DNA from: Shewanella schlegeliana
Lineage (GTDB): Bacteria > Pseudomonadota > Gammaproteobacteria > Enterobacterales > Shewanellaceae
Assembly (NCBI RefSeq): GCF_016765635.1
Contig: NZ_JAESVD010000003.1
Coordinates: forward strand, 310,001 to 374,000
Length of the DNA stretch: 64,000 nt
Direction of reading: 5' to 3'
The notes under the pieces: generated by a model
What the model saw: only the letters and a program-made list of their open reading frames with translations
Database searches by the model: none
Told to the model about the DNA's origin: nothing
Position numbers and translations under genes: made by a program
Shown here: piece after piece, positions 38,232-47,225 of the stretch
Layout of the letters: every line of letters starts with the position of its first letter
Numbering within the stretch: position 1 is the stretch's first letter

Positions 38232-39074
38232 CTAACTCTGGCGAGTGAACCTGTAAGACTGGATCTGCACTTCTTGGCCATTTACCACAGAGAAAGTATC
38301 AACTAAGAACACATCCTTACCGGCAAACCTTAATTCTAATCTCAATTTGCTGCGATCATCTCCCGAGTATGTTTGGCCATTTACACCGACAGGATAGTAG
38401 TTATAACGCTGTTGTTGAGACTGAAACTCTCCCGTAAACCTCAGTTTATCATTACCATTAAACTCAGTTTGTAAGCTGTAACCCATATCAGGGGTGTAAG
38501 CGAGTTCGACATTGCCAGCAATTGCTTGGTCGACGCCATTCACATTGAGCGCTTTAATTGAAAGCTCGGTGGCAGTGGTCCGAATCAAGTTGCCTTGAGC
38601 TTGCGCTGTCGCCTCAATACGCTCCCCATCGGAATTTACCGCCCAAATATTAACTTGCCACTCTCCACTAAAGTCATCTAAACGATCCCAGTTTGCCGCA
38701 ACTGAACTGCTCGCTCCCGCATTCACACTTTGGCTTGGCAGTCCGTTGATGTTGATATTCTTATTGCCGTTCTCATTACGGTAGTCTTCTCTATCGTTAG
38801 CGTAGTCAGCACTCGCTCCTGCAAGCCCTCCCGCCGCAGCACCAACAGCAGCACCTTTAACTGCAAGACTAGCGTCTCCAGCAGCGGCCCCCATGACGAG
38901 TCCCAGCAAAGCGCCACCCGCCGCCCCCGTTTTCATACCACGGTTAGGGTCTTGGCCATCTGCACTCTCTATCGCCGAGTTAGCGCAGCCCATCAACATA
39001 GAAACACACAGCAGTGCTCCCAATGTTTTTACGGGTTTAATCCTTTGAAAAAGCATTATCTTGTTATCAGTCAT
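38232..39074 (-). CDS. Glycine-zipper lipoprotein of unknown function
   Basis: 280 residues. A signal with lipobox LMGC puts the lipidated residue at Cys30. A glycine-zipper stretch (about 47-87, GAAGGALLGLVMGAAAG and GAAVGAAAGGLAGAS) suggests membrane insertion or oligomerisation. The C-terminal 150 residues form an apparent beta-rich domain (WQVNIWAVNSDGERIEATAQ, SKLRLELRFAGKDVFLVDTF). The ATG at 39074 has GAGG nine bases upstream; an internal ATG at 39056 is less supported. It is divergent from an XRE regulator that may control it. Confidence 0.7.
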   Translation of the reverse strand: MTDNKIMLFQRIKPVKTLGALLCVSMLMGCANSAIESADGQDPNRGMKTGAAGGALLGLVMGAAAGDASLAVKGAAVGAAAGGLAGASADYANDREDYRNENGNKNININGLPSQSVNAGASSSVAANWDRLDDFSGEWQVNIWAVNSDGERIEATAQAQGNLIRTTATELSIKALNVNGVDQAIAGNVELAYTPDMGYSLQTEFNGNDKLRFTGEFQSQQQRYNYYPVGVNGQTYSGDDRSKLRLELRFAGKDVFLVDTFSVVNGQEVQIQSYRFTRQS

Positions 39075-39251
39075 AGTGTTTTTCCTCGGCTTAGCATGTA
39101 TCTTGAAGAGTGGCGCAGAATTTTTAGCAAAGCAGTATTCGTTTATATACTCACACGCCGTTGTTAAGGCCTATTTAATCAAAATGGCAAAGAAGGCATT
39201 AGGGCATGATTAAGAAAAAAAATTATCGCCGTGCCTAGGGAAATTCAAAAG

Positions 39252-40202
39252 ATGAGAACAGATAGATTTGTCGATATCGCTGATTACATTATGCAAAGAA
39301 GAGCCGAGGCGGGCCTTTCTCAAGAAGGACTTGCGACAGCTTTGATCAATTATGATCCTCTTTTTGCCGAACTAGACCCACTGACAATCAGCCGCTGGGA
39401 ACGAGCAAAGGTTAGCCCTAACTTACGCCGCCAAGTTGCCCTTATGGAGTTTTTCAATGATCAACCGCATCAGTTATTATGCGATCCCGACTTTAATCTA
39501 AAACAATTACCCTCCCTAGATGCCTTCAATAAGTTCGTCGACCAGCAACTTAATTACAATCATGTTATGGGAGCACACCCCTATATTCCCACCGATGATA
39601 TCCGTTTCGACAGGCTGTGCAAAAAAGCAGATGAAGCGCCAAAAATGTATGAGCTTATCGCTAACTATCATACGAATTTAAGCCGAGGACGTGAAAACTG
39701 GACTGCAGAATTTCTTGCGGAGCTAGCCAAAGTCAGCTCGACGCAAGTGGCATTCTATATGGTCGGTGGCCTTTTGGCCGGGCACATTATCATGCTAAAA
39801 ATAAGCGATCACACTTTAGAGCAATTGCTTAAAGGAACATTGCGTGACGACCAAATAAAGCCAGCGAACCTACTCAGCCAAGAGCAAACGGGATCTCTGT
39901 ATCTATTAAGTACCTATTTAGGCGGCCGACATGTCTCCGATGACTTTATCGCACAACTATTATTGACCTTAGCCGAAGATCCTAAAAATAGTCGGTTAGG
40001 CCTTAAGGCTCGCTCAGATATTGGCTTAAAGCTAATGGAGCTACTTGGTGGTGAAGTCGTTCAGGTAGGGAATGAGTTAACTGAAAGGCTCGATGGCGCC
40101 AAATATCAGGGCAAACGCCATAGTTTTGTTTCATTTCAACTCGAGCGACAGGCACTGCTAGCGAGCCCACTATTTCTAAACTTAATACGCAATAATCAAT
40201 AG
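39252..40202 (+). CDS. XRE-family transcriptional regulator
   Basis: About 316 residues. The N-terminal HTH_XRE domain covers about 8-70 (IADYIMQRRAEAGLSQEGLA ... ISRWERAKVSPN). The long C-terminal region (about 110-316) is largely helical and has no family I recognise. The start is uncertain: a GTG at 39231 adds seven residues, the ATG at 39252 is used here, and neither has a good ribosome binding site. It is divergent from the glycine-zipper lipoprotein gene. Confidence 0.75.
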   Translation: MRTDRFVDIADYIMQRRAEAGLSQEGLATALINYDPLFAELDPLTISRWERAKVSPNLRRQVALMEFFNDQPHQLLCDPDFNLKQLPSLDAFNKFVDQQLNYNHVMGAHPYIPTDDIRFDRLCKKADEAPKMYELIANYHTNLSRGRENWTAEFLAELAKVSSTQVAFYMVGGLLAGHIIMLKISDHTLEQLLKGTLRDDQIKPANLLSQEQTGSLYLLSTYLGGRHVSDDFIAQLLLTLAEDPKNSRLGLKARSDIGLKLMELLGGEVVQVGNELTERLDGAKYQGKRHSFVSFQLERQALLASPLFLNLIRNNQ

Positions 40203-40333
40203 CGAAAACTCGAACGGCAGCCGCTAGCCGCTACTAGTTAACCACGGCATCAGCCCCTATCAACTTAGCAATCAAGTTAACGCTCAACAGCCAACAGCTA
40301 GCAGAAGTAACAAAATACATAATGACGATACAC

Positions 40334-40927
40334 TCAACCTTTTGTATCCGTTGACTCGATAATCTTATGACAGATCGCCTTCGCGATGCGTCGGCTAAAA
40401 ATGACCGTCAGATGCAGAATAATCACAAAACTTTTATTTTCGGCAATATGCCAAAAAGAGCTGGAACTGGGCACAATAGTAAAGTCGATAGGCGTCCAAT
40501 AAGAGTAGAGCTTCACCTTAGCTAAAGCAGCTTCAGACTCCGCAAGCTCAGCCAGAAAAGCGCTATTAGGCCTTAACTGCCTAATGCCTTTTGAGGGATA
40601 GGGCAGATAAGCTAAATAACTGCCATTATGAGGTGTAGATAGACTAAAGAAATGGCTGACTCGCCGAGCGCCTCCAAGGTACTGCAGGTAATAACGTCCG
40701 ATAATGCCGCCCATACTAAAGCCCACTAGCACTATCTGTTCAGCACAACCAAACCTACAGTCGATCTGCTGACGTAAACTCTCGGCCGCATGCTCTATAC
40801 CGTGGCGACCATCAAAAGGACTAATCGTAGGGGCAAAACATTCGTGTCCCGCTCGCTGTAGTCGCTTTTGCAGCAAGCGCATCACATGTCCAGTATTAAA
40901 GATGCCATGTACCAATACGACTTTCAT
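40334..40927 (-). CDS. Alpha/beta-hydrolase (lipase/esterase-like)
   Basis: 197 residues with the alpha/beta-hydrolase layout: an oxyanion-hole HG in VLVHGIFNTG (4-13), the nucleophile elbow GFSMGG with Ser71, and a conserved SLSTPHNGSYLA segment about 95-106. It resembles the small DUF676/PGAP1-like hydrolases. No signal peptide, so it is cytoplasmic. Substrate unknown. It stands alone. Confidence 0.75.
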   Translation of the reverse strand: MKVVLVHGIFNTGHVMRLLQKRLQRAGHECFAPTISPFDGRHGIEHAAESLRQQIDCRFGCAEQIVLVGFSMGGIIGRYYLQYLGGARRVSHFFSLSTPHNGSYLAYLPYPSKGIRQLRPNSAFLAELAESEAALAKVKLYSYWTPIDFTIVPSSSSFWHIAENKSFVIILHLTVIFSRRIAKAICHKIIESTDTKG

Positions 40928-41132
40928 ATTCCCTCAGTCACAAGTGACAACAAAGACCCAGATTTATTTCTGCGCCAAATTCAGTTTAGAGTCAAATGAA
41001 ACGATCCGCTTACGCTCTCTTTGCCAAGGTAGCCAAGCATGAGTTCATTAAAGATTGAGGGTATTTATTAGTACATTTTTGCTATCATTAGCGGCGTCAC
41101 CTCTGACACTATTTCTAATGAGCCTAATATTT

Positions 41133-42170
41133 ATGTCGATCACTACATCGGACCCAGTAGCTATACCTCTTTCTCAAGCATTGACCCAAGCCATTGCTAA
41201 GCGTGCCGCATTTCTAAAGCAAGCTGAGACGCAAGATACCGATTGTTACCGCGTATTTCACGGTACTGTAGAAGGTTGTAATGGGCTCAATATCGATCGC
41301 TACGGCAATGCTTGGCTCATCCAAACTTTTCACCAATCTCTGACTCAGGAAGAGATTGAAGATATTCGCCAACAACTAGAACAACTTGCGCCTTTGCCAG
41401 TGATTTACAACGATCGCTCAGACAAAAACTCTCGAGTATTAAACCACTTATCTGAAGAGCTTCAGAGCTTCGCCACCAGCGAACAGCAGATGCAAGAAAA
41501 TGGCATCCAGTTTACTAGCAAGTTACGCCATGAAGGCCAAGACCCGCTACTATTTCTAGATATGCGCGTAGGTCGTGAATATGTTGCCGCAAACAGCCAC
41601 GATAAGAGTGTATTAAACCTATTCTCCTATACCTGCGGCATAGGTACGGCTGCAGCTGTCGGTGGTGCTAAGCGTGTCGTCAACGTCGACTTCTCTTCAT
41701 TTGCCTTAGCGGCGGGTCGTAAGAATGCGGCGTTAAACCAAGCTGAAGATGTGTGTGAATTTATTCAAAGTGATGCCTTTCCTGCATTAAGGCAGTTGGC
41801 AGGCCTTAAAGTAGGCGGACGTCGCAATCAAAAGCTCCCCTCTTACCCTAAGCTTAGCGCGACTCAATTTGACTTGGTCTTTCTCGACCCGCCAAGATAC
41901 GCTAAGAGTCCTTTTGGAATCGTCGATCTCATCAATGACTATCAGAGTCTGTTTAAGCCAGCGCTACTGACGACTAAATCCGGTGGCACTATCGTGTGCT
42001 GTAATAATGTAGCAAAAGTCGATCGTGATGAATGGTTTAACAGCTTAGTGCGCTGCGTCGAGAAACAGGGCCGTGAAGTCACTCAGCACACTTGGTTAGA
42101 TTGCCATGAAGACTTCCCTTCATTTGATGGAAATCATCCACTAAAGATAGTGGCATTACAATTAAGCTAA
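41133..42170 (+). CDS. Class I SAM-dependent methyltransferase (RlmI/RlmK-like)
   Basis: About 345 residues from the ATG at 41133 (MSITTSDPVAIPLSQ). The methyltransferase domain has SAM-binding LNLFSYTCGIGTAAAVGGA, VNVDFSSFALAAG, and the substrate-side motif LVFLDPPRYAKS, all resembling COG1092 rRNA cytosine methylases. The N-terminal part retains the NIDRYGNAWLIQ strand but seems to lack the PUA domain of RlmI. Start unresolved: ATGs at 41118 and 41133 and a TTG at 41055 all lack a clear Shine-Dalgarno. Target RNA unknown. Confidence 0.75.
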   Translation: MSITTSDPVAIPLSQALTQAIAKRAAFLKQAETQDTDCYRVFHGTVEGCNGLNIDRYGNAWLIQTFHQSLTQEEIEDIRQQLEQLAPLPVIYNDRSDKNSRVLNHLSEELQSFATSEQQMQENGIQFTSKLRHEGQDPLLFLDMRVGREYVAANSHDKSVLNLFSYTCGIGTAAAVGGAKRVVNVDFSSFALAAGRKNAALNQAEDVCEFIQSDAFPALRQLAGLKVGGRRNQKLPSYPKLSATQFDLVFLDPPRYAKSPFGIVDLINDYQSLFKPALLTTKSGGTIVCCNNVAKVDRDEWFNSLVRCVEKQGREVTQHTWLDCHEDFPSFDGNHPLKIVALQLS

Positions 42171-42221
42171 CCCGCTTTAGGCAACAGATTAAACACGGTT
42201 GTGAAAAAAACTTCAAGCAGT

Positions 42222-42250
42222 AAAAAGGCGGCCAACAAACCCGCCTTTTT
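42222..42250 (+). terminator. Terminator of the methyltransferase gene
   Basis: AAAAAGGCGG (42222-42231) and CCGCCTTTTT (42241-42250) form a 10-bp stem with a 9-base loop and end in a T-run. Confidence 0.87.
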
Positions 42251-42564
42251 AACCATCTATTAACCACCAAGCTCCCAAAGGACTATAAACAACAGTTAAC
42301 GCCAGCCGGAAAACCTAAATCCTTTGCGACAAAACGACTTAGAAACCTATGTCACCACAGCCATAAAAACCCGCCTAAATTAAGCAAAGACGAATAAAAG
42401 TTTAACGCATAAAAATCAGCCATATAGAAACAAAGTAATCTAAAAAATAGTTTTTTATTTCTTAGTACATAAATTAAACTTTACTTTCCATATTAAAAGC
42501 ATAAAATCCGCCTCCTCAAACCAACATTTAAACTTTAATAAGTATCAATCTATAGGAGATAAAG
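42251..42564. other. AT-rich intergenic region before the MFS gene
   Basis: About 310 bases, very A/T-rich especially at 42420-42500. It presumably holds the MFS promoter. I see no small ORF with a ribosome binding site, no RNA gene and no clear repeat. Confidence 0.4.
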
Positions 42565-43734
42565 GTGGACATTTCTGCCTGCAAACCACACAAAAACAGT
42601 ACCTTCGTACCTGTTGCTGGTTTATCGTTTTTTGCTATCGCTTCAGGCTTTCTAATGAGTCTTATTCCATTGTCACTTGCATCATTTGGCATGGATAGTT
42701 CGTTAGTCGCATGGTTAGCTAGCATCTTCTATCTAGGTATCTTAGTTGGTACAACCTGCATTCAAACAATCGTAGCTAAGATAGGCCACAGAATTTCACT
42801 GATGCTTTTTCTTGCGATGTTAACCCTGACAATCGTTGCGATGCTGGCTATGCCGACAGCAGCAGTCTGGCTAACCGCACGTTTCCTCGCCGGCTTTGCC
42901 GTTGCGGGTGTCTTTGTGGTCGTTGAGTCTTGGCTACTGATGGCCGATAGCGCAAAGCAGAGAGCTAAGCGTTTAGGCCTGTATATGACATCGCTCTACG
43001 GTGGTACTGCGCTGGGTCAGCTAGCGATTGGACCATTAGGCATCAATGGTGTTACCCCATTCCTTTGGGTTATAGCTTTACTCATGTTAGCTATCTTGCC
43101 ACCGCTTTTAATCAAAAAAGGTCAGCCAGAAAGTCTTGAGCATGAGAAGATCAGCATGCGCGAAGTGAAAAAGATCAGCTTACCAGCAGTGATCGGTTGC
43201 TTAGTCTCAGGCCTGTTGTTAGGACCAATTTATGGCCTAATGCCAAGCTATATCAATGGCCAGTTTGCTAGTACCGAACGAACAGCATTTTTAATGGCGG
43301 TGATTATCTTAGGTGGTATGTTAGTACAACCTTTGGTGAGCTACCTGTCGACAAGAGTTAGTAAGAGCCTGCTGATGGCGCTATTTTGCCTACTCGGTAC
43401 TATCGGTATCGTTGGTATCGCCGACGGCACCTCAATTGCAATTATCACTGTAAGTTACTTCTTACTCGGTGCGAGTTGCTTTGCGCTCTATCCTATTGCT
43501 ATCTCGCTAGCCTGTGAGACGATGGTACTAGAGAAGATTGTTGCTGCGACAGAGCTTATGCTACTTAGCTACAGTGTCGGCTCGGTATTTGGGCCCGTCA
43601 TTGCGGAGCACAGCAGTACTTCAGCGCATTCGCTGATCACTTATCTTGCGGTGGTATTGCTGACGACATCAATTTACATGTTGATTAAGAGTCTGCAAAA
43701 CACCCGTAGCGGACACACTCCTGCAATTGGTTAG
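42565..43734 (+). CDS. MFS transporter, YcaD-like
   Basis: 389 residues with twelve predicted transmembrane helices and the MFS signatures FLAGFAVAGVFVVVESWLL and the loop motif KIGHRISL in the first half. The VVVESWLLMADSAKQRAKRLGLYM region is typical of the YcaD family, whose substrate is unknown. Translation starts at a GTG (42565) seven bases after a strong AGGAGA site. A terminator follows at 43758. Confidence 0.8.
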   Translation: MDISACKPHKNSTFVPVAGLSFFAIASGFLMSLIPLSLASFGMDSSLVAWLASIFYLGILVGTTCIQTIVAKIGHRISLMLFLAMLTLTIVAMLAMPTAAVWLTARFLAGFAVAGVFVVVESWLLMADSAKQRAKRLGLYMTSLYGGTALGQLAIGPLGINGVTPFLWVIALLMLAILPPLLIKKGQPESLEHEKISMREVKKISLPAVIGCLVSGLLLGPIYGLMPSYINGQFASTERTAFLMAVIILGGMLVQPLVSYLSTRVSKSLLMALFCLLGTIGIVGIADGTSIAIITVSYFLLGASCFALYPIAISLACETMVLEKIVAATELMLLSYSVGSVFGPVIAEHSSTSAHSLITYLAVVLLTTSIYMLIKSLQNTRSGHTPAIG

Positions 43735-43757
43735 TCGCCACTTAGAGTAATATAAAG

Positions 43758-43780
43758 AGCGCAGCGTAAGCTGCGCTTTT
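43758..43780 (+). terminator. Terminator of the MFS gene
   Basis: AGCGCAGC (43758-43765) and GCTGCGCT (43770-43777) make a perfect stem with loop GTAA, followed by TTT. Confidence 0.85.
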
Positions 43781-43984
43781 GCTATCTGCTGCACACCAAA
43801 AATAACCGTGACTTCTTACCCACAAGGGGCGATTTTTGAGTGAAAAAGCACTAAAATAGCTACTTTATGAATTTCTTTAACAGATAGCTAAACTAAAACA
43901 GTTACTTGGGATAGTTACTCAAAATAGTATCTAACAGAAATAGTCGCCAATATTATCGTTCTAACGCTTTAGAGTACCCAATCA

Positions 43985-45121
43985 GTGAAATGTGCCCACT
44001 TTGATCAGCAGCAGTGTCTTTCTTGCCGCCATATAAACCAACCCATGCCTGAACAAGTTGCAGCTAAGTCCCAAGTACTCAAGCAATTACTGAACGACTT
44101 CGAGGTTGAGCAGTGGCACGCTCCTGTATTTGGTCCTGATAGTGGTTTTCGCAATAAAGCTAAAATGGTAGTGCTTGGCGCGGCGCATCAGCCCATCTTA
44201 GGTATTGTTACTCCTACGGGCGAGCCTGTCAGCCTATGTGATTGCAACTTATATCCTGCCGATATGCAGCAGCTGCTGCACCGACTAGAACGCTTTGTGC
44301 GCCAAGCAGGCATACCGCCTTACAATGTCGATAAAGTAAAAGGTGAGCTTAAGTTCATCTTGCTAACCCGCAGTCAGATCAAGGGTGAATACCTGCTGCG
44401 TTTTGTACTCAGATCTCACAAATCTATCGAGCGTATAGAGCGAGAGCTACCCCAGCTATTAAGCGAGTACCCACAGATTAAAGTGGTATCGGTAAATATT
44501 CAGCCTGTGCATATGGCTATTCTCGAAGGGGAAGAGGAGCTTTTCCTCACCGAGGAAACACGCTTATCAGAACAGTTTAATGATGTACCTCTGTTCATTC
44601 GACCAAAGAGCTTCTTTCAGACTCACCCAGAAATAGCAGCCAAGCTTTATCAAACGGCCCGCGAGTGGGTGGCAGAGCTTAAACCCGATACCCTTTGGGA
44701 TCTATTCTGCGGCGTTGGTGGTTTTGGTCTGCACTGCGCATCGAAACAGAGTACATTAACCGGGATTGAGATCTCGGCCGAAGCGATCACCTGCGCCAAG
44801 CTATCGGCAGAGGCGATGGGCTTAACTCAAGTTAGCTTTACCGCGCTGGACTCGACCGGCTTTGCTCAAGGCTGTGATGCCGAAGATAAGCCTGACGTGG
44901 TCATAGTGAATCCACCAAGACGTGGCATTGGTGAAAGCTTGTGTCAGTCACTGTCGGCATTCGCCCCTAAAGCCATCCTGTACTCAAGCTGCAATCCACA
45001 CACCTTGGCCAAAGACTTAGCCAAATTCCAAGGCTACCGAGTTCAGAAAGTGCAACTCTTCGATATGTTCCCTCATACGGACCATTTCGAAGTATTAGTC
45101 ATGCTGCTTAAAGACGCTTAA
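43985..45121 (+). CDS. rlmC: 23S rRNA (uracil(747)-C5)-methyltransferase RlmC
   Basis: 378 residues of the TrmA/RumA/RumB family. The N-terminal Fe-S cysteines C3, C11 and C14 (with a later Cys in SLCDCNLYP) are present. The SAM domain contains [16 protein letters not shown], followed by [11 protein letters not shown] and the catalytic Cys in [15 protein letters not shown]. Length matches RlmC (375 in E. coli) and it lacks the TRAM domain of RlmD. Translation starts at a GTG (43985). Confidence 0.93.
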   Translation: MKCAHFDQQQCLSCRHINQPMPEQVAAKSQVLKQLLNDFEVEQWHAPVFGPDSGFRNKAKMVVLGAAHQPILGIVTPTGEPVSLCDCNLYPADMQQLLHRLERFVRQAGIPPYNVDKVKGELKFILLTRSQIKGEYLLRFVLRSHKSIERIERELPQLLSEYPQIKVVSVNIQPVHMAILEGEEELFLTEETRLSEQFNDVPLFIRPKSFFQTHPEIAAKLYQTAREWVAELKPDTLWDLFCGVGGFGLHCASKQSTLTGIEISAEAITCAKLSAEAMGLTQVSFTALDSTGFAQGCDAEDKPDVVIVNPPRRGIGESLCQSLSAFAPKAILYSSCNPHTLAKDLAKFQGYRVQKVQLFDMFPHTDHFEVLVMLLKDA

Positions 45122-45139
45122 TCACCACAACACCTCCCA

Positions 45140-45169
45140 ATATTAAGGCTTAACCCTAAGCCTTAATAT
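45140..45169 (+). terminator. Hairpin after rlmC
   Basis: ATATTAAGGCTTA (45140-45152) pairs perfectly with TAAGCCTTAATAT (45157-45169) around ACCC. There is no strong T-run after it, so it may terminate weakly or protect the 3' end. Confidence 0.65.
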
Positions 45170-45280
45170 ACTTCTCCTATCCATCCCCCCTTAATCTCAG
45201 TATAAGTAAATCTAGCTACGGGATAATCATTTAAAAATTAGCCAGATACGATCTAGATTCCAAAAAAAAAGATTTGGGAT

Positions 45281-45313
45281 AAGCAAATGCGACCAAATTC
45301 AAGTAAATGCGAC
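45281..45313 (+). promoter_or_regulatory. Paired direct repeat upstream of the Mop gene
   Basis: AAGCAAATGCGAC (45281-45293) is repeated as AAGTAAATGCGAC (45301-45313). The starts are 20 bases apart, two helical turns, which is typical of operator half-sites. It lies 75-105 bases before the Mop start; a TATAAT at 45354-45359 could be the -10. Confidence 0.45.
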
Positions 45314-45386
45314 ATATTGTCCGTAATCGATATCTATCTTACGATAAGCCCTTTATAATTAATCCTTTATTATTAAGGGTATACTT

Positions 45387-45596
45387 ATGAAAATCAGCGC
45401 ACGTAACACACTAAACGGTACTATCAAATCAATCGACGAAGGTTCTGTAAACAACGAAGTTGTTATCGAACTAGCACCGGGTGTTGAAATCACTTCAGTT
45501 GTGACTAAGAAGTCTTGTGAGCAACTAGGTCTAGTTGTTGGTGGTCAAGCATACGCGATCATCAAAGCAAGCAACGTAATGGTTGCTGTAGACTAA
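45387..45596 (+). CDS. Molybdopterin/molybdate-binding Mop protein (TOBE domain)
   Basis: 69 residues forming one Mop/TOBE domain: KISARNTLNGTIKSIDEGSV, NNEVVIELAPGVEITSVVTK and VGGQAYAIIKASNVMVAVD are standard motifs. Such molbindins store or buffer molybdate or tungstate in the cytoplasm. It stands alone with its own promoter region and strong terminator; the ModA-like gene is 13 kb away. Codon use is strongly biased to common codons, suggesting high expression. Confidence 0.92.
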   Translation: MKISARNTLNGTIKSIDEGSVNNEVVIELAPGVEITSVVTKKSCEQLGLVVGGQAYAIIKASNVMVAVD

Positions 45597-45610
45597 GCAA
45601 ATGCTTAATG

Positions 45611-45647
45611 AAAAAGCCGCAAACACCTTGGTGTTTGCGGCTTTTTT
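45611..45647. terminator. Bidirectional terminator after the Mop gene
   Basis: AAAAAGCCGCAAACAC (45611-45626) pairs with GTGTTTGCGGCTTTTT (45631-45646) around CTTG, a perfect 16-bp stem with A and T flanks, between two convergent genes. Confidence 0.93.
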
Positions 45648-45677
45648 GTTTCAATCTTCTACGACTAAGCTAAATAG

Positions 45678-46001
45678 CTAGGCTCCCATCAAGGAGATAA
45701 CTGAGCCGATAATAATCAAGGATACGCCTGCCAAAATCGTATATTTCACCCGTGTCGCACGCTTATATGCCAACAAGCCTTGATACTGAATATCGATATG
45801 TTCACAGTTTTCAAACCCGCGTCCCAGCGTCCAAATAAACAAGGTCGTGCGATCGAAGGAGGAGATAAATGAGCCTTGGGACCCCAGTAGCCGATCCCAT
45901 AGCACCCTATCATGTTGCTTTAGTACGCGGTTCAACTCCGGCAAGCCCATAAAGGCCAAACCCACAAACAGAATGATAAACCCCATAACCAATACAGCCA
46001 T
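45678..46001 (-). CDS. Small membrane protein of unknown function
   Basis: 107 residues from the ATG at 46001, which has a very good AGGAGG upstream. Two transmembrane helices (about 2-20, VLVMGFIILFVGLAFMGL, and 85-104, ILAGVSLIIIGSVISLM) flank a soluble middle of about 60 residues. The frame continues to 46031, but the later start has the ribosome binding site. No family recognised. Confidence 0.65.
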   Translation of the reverse strand: MAVLVMGFIILFVGLAFMGLPELNRVLKQHDRVLWDRLLGSQGSFISSFDRTTLFIWTLGRGFENCEHIDIQYQGLLAYKRATRVKYTILAGVSLIIIGSVISLMGA

Positions 46002-46122
46002 CCCGCCCTCCTGTTCAAAAAACACCCACATCTATCACTAACATCGGATATTTCTGTCAGGATGTAAAGTCGACGATGGTCACCGCTATCAATTATTGAG
46101 TTTAATTCCTAGGCTGCTTATA

Positions 46123-46656
46123 TTATTTAATCATTCTAAAGCCCGCGTATTGCACCTCAGTTTGCTGAGTCGATGGCATCTTAAGTAACCTTGGATCTAG
46201 GCTATTCGCCGATGCAGCTTTACCGCTGCAACCACAGCCACCCGATGAACCACCGCTGCAGCCACAACCGCCAGATGAACCACCACAGCAACCGCCCTTC
46301 TTCTCATGATTCAATGAGGCTCGCCCCTGAGAGGCATCCACCAAGCGGTGATTCAGATCTTTTGCTCTACGAATAAGCTCAGACAAATCTAAGCTGTTAT
46401 CAGCCTGACTCACACTCATCCCAGCATCGAGTAACTTACCAAGCATACGTTCACCAATATGCTGTACCACCACAATATCTGCTTTGTGATCGATGATAAG
46501 GTTTAGCATCGCCTTTTTAGCGCTGCAGCCACCGCCCACTGCAGGGTTCTCAAAGCGAGCGATTAATTGCAGTTGTTCGTCATAAAAAGCGATCTCAGGC
46601 GCTTTGGTAAAGTGAGTCGCCAAACGCTCTCGACTCATTGGAATTGCGATAATCAT
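46123..46656 (-). CDS. NifX/NifB-like FeMo-cofactor-type domain protein with Cys/Gly tail
   Basis: 177 residues. The first 110 form a dinitrogenase Fe-Mo cofactor biosynthesis (NifX/NafY-like) domain: MIIAIPMSRERLATHFTKAP, the FENPAVGGGCSAKKAML segment and ADIVVVQHIGERMLGKLLDAG. After about residue 115 comes a low-complexity Gly/Ser/Cys tail with repeated GGCGCSGGSSG units, ten or so cysteines in all. No nif genes are nearby; such proteins are common in non-fixing bacteria. It overlaps the DUF134 gene by four bases. Confidence 0.82.
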   Translation of the reverse strand: MIIAIPMSRERLATHFTKAPEIAFYDEQLQLIARFENPAVGGGCSAKKAMLNLIIDHKADIVVVQHIGERMLGKLLDAGMSVSQADNSLDLSELIRRAKDLNHRLVDASQGRASLNHEKKGGCCGGSSGGCGCSGGSSGGCGCSGKAASANSLDPRLLKMPSTQQTEVQYAGFRMIK

Positions 46657-46949
46657 GGTAAATCCTTGTTAATGCTCTGAGGGAGTAAAAGCGCCTTTCC
46701 TTGAGTAACGGCTGTCGCAACTTTCTTACGTGCACTCGCCAACAGGTAACCAAAGGTTTGCCGTGAGATCCCCATTGATGCCGCGGCATCGAGCTGACTC
46801 AGCTTTTGTACATCTCCTAGATTGAGTGCTTCAAACTCATCAGCTTCTAACTGGATTTTTTCAAGCTCACTCGATGGAATGCCATTAGGTTTAAATAAGC
46901 TACATGGCACGCAGCTGCTTAAGCGGCGGCACTTCTTAGGTCTAACCAC
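46653..46949 (-). CDS. DUF134 predicted DNA-binding protein
   Basis: 98 residues starting with a GTG at 46949 (VRPKKCRRLSSCVP), with GGGAG upstream. DUF134 proteins have a conserved N-terminal PKKCRR(L)-C-P cluster and a sigma-factor-like HTH (about 45-80, LDAAASMGISRQTFGYLLASA). They are commonly paired with NifX-like genes, as here by a four-base overlap. It probably regulates or supports metal-cofactor handling; function unproven. Confidence 0.88.
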   Translation of the reverse strand: MVRPKKCRRLSSCVPCSLFKPNGIPSSELEKIQLEADEFEALNLGDVQKLSQLDAAASMGISRQTFGYLLASARKKVATAVTQGKALLLPQSINKDLP

Positions 46950-47225
46950 AGCAATACTCCCTTCGATTAGTGAATTGCGCTTCTACTTTTGTCTGTCGTC
47001 AATATATGACTGCAGGCGTTACTGGCCTACGCCAATAACACCTATTATTAGTGATGTTTTGCGAGCAAACTGCGGTGAGAATCACACTCAAAAATATTCG
47101 CTGAGCCTAAATAATTACTTAATTACAAAAGCGCCAACTACACAAGCGTTAGCTACATAAGCGTCAAATGAAGCCCAAGTTTATGACTCAGTAATGGTAA
47201 CGATTAGAGAGAAGTGTGAACTTAA

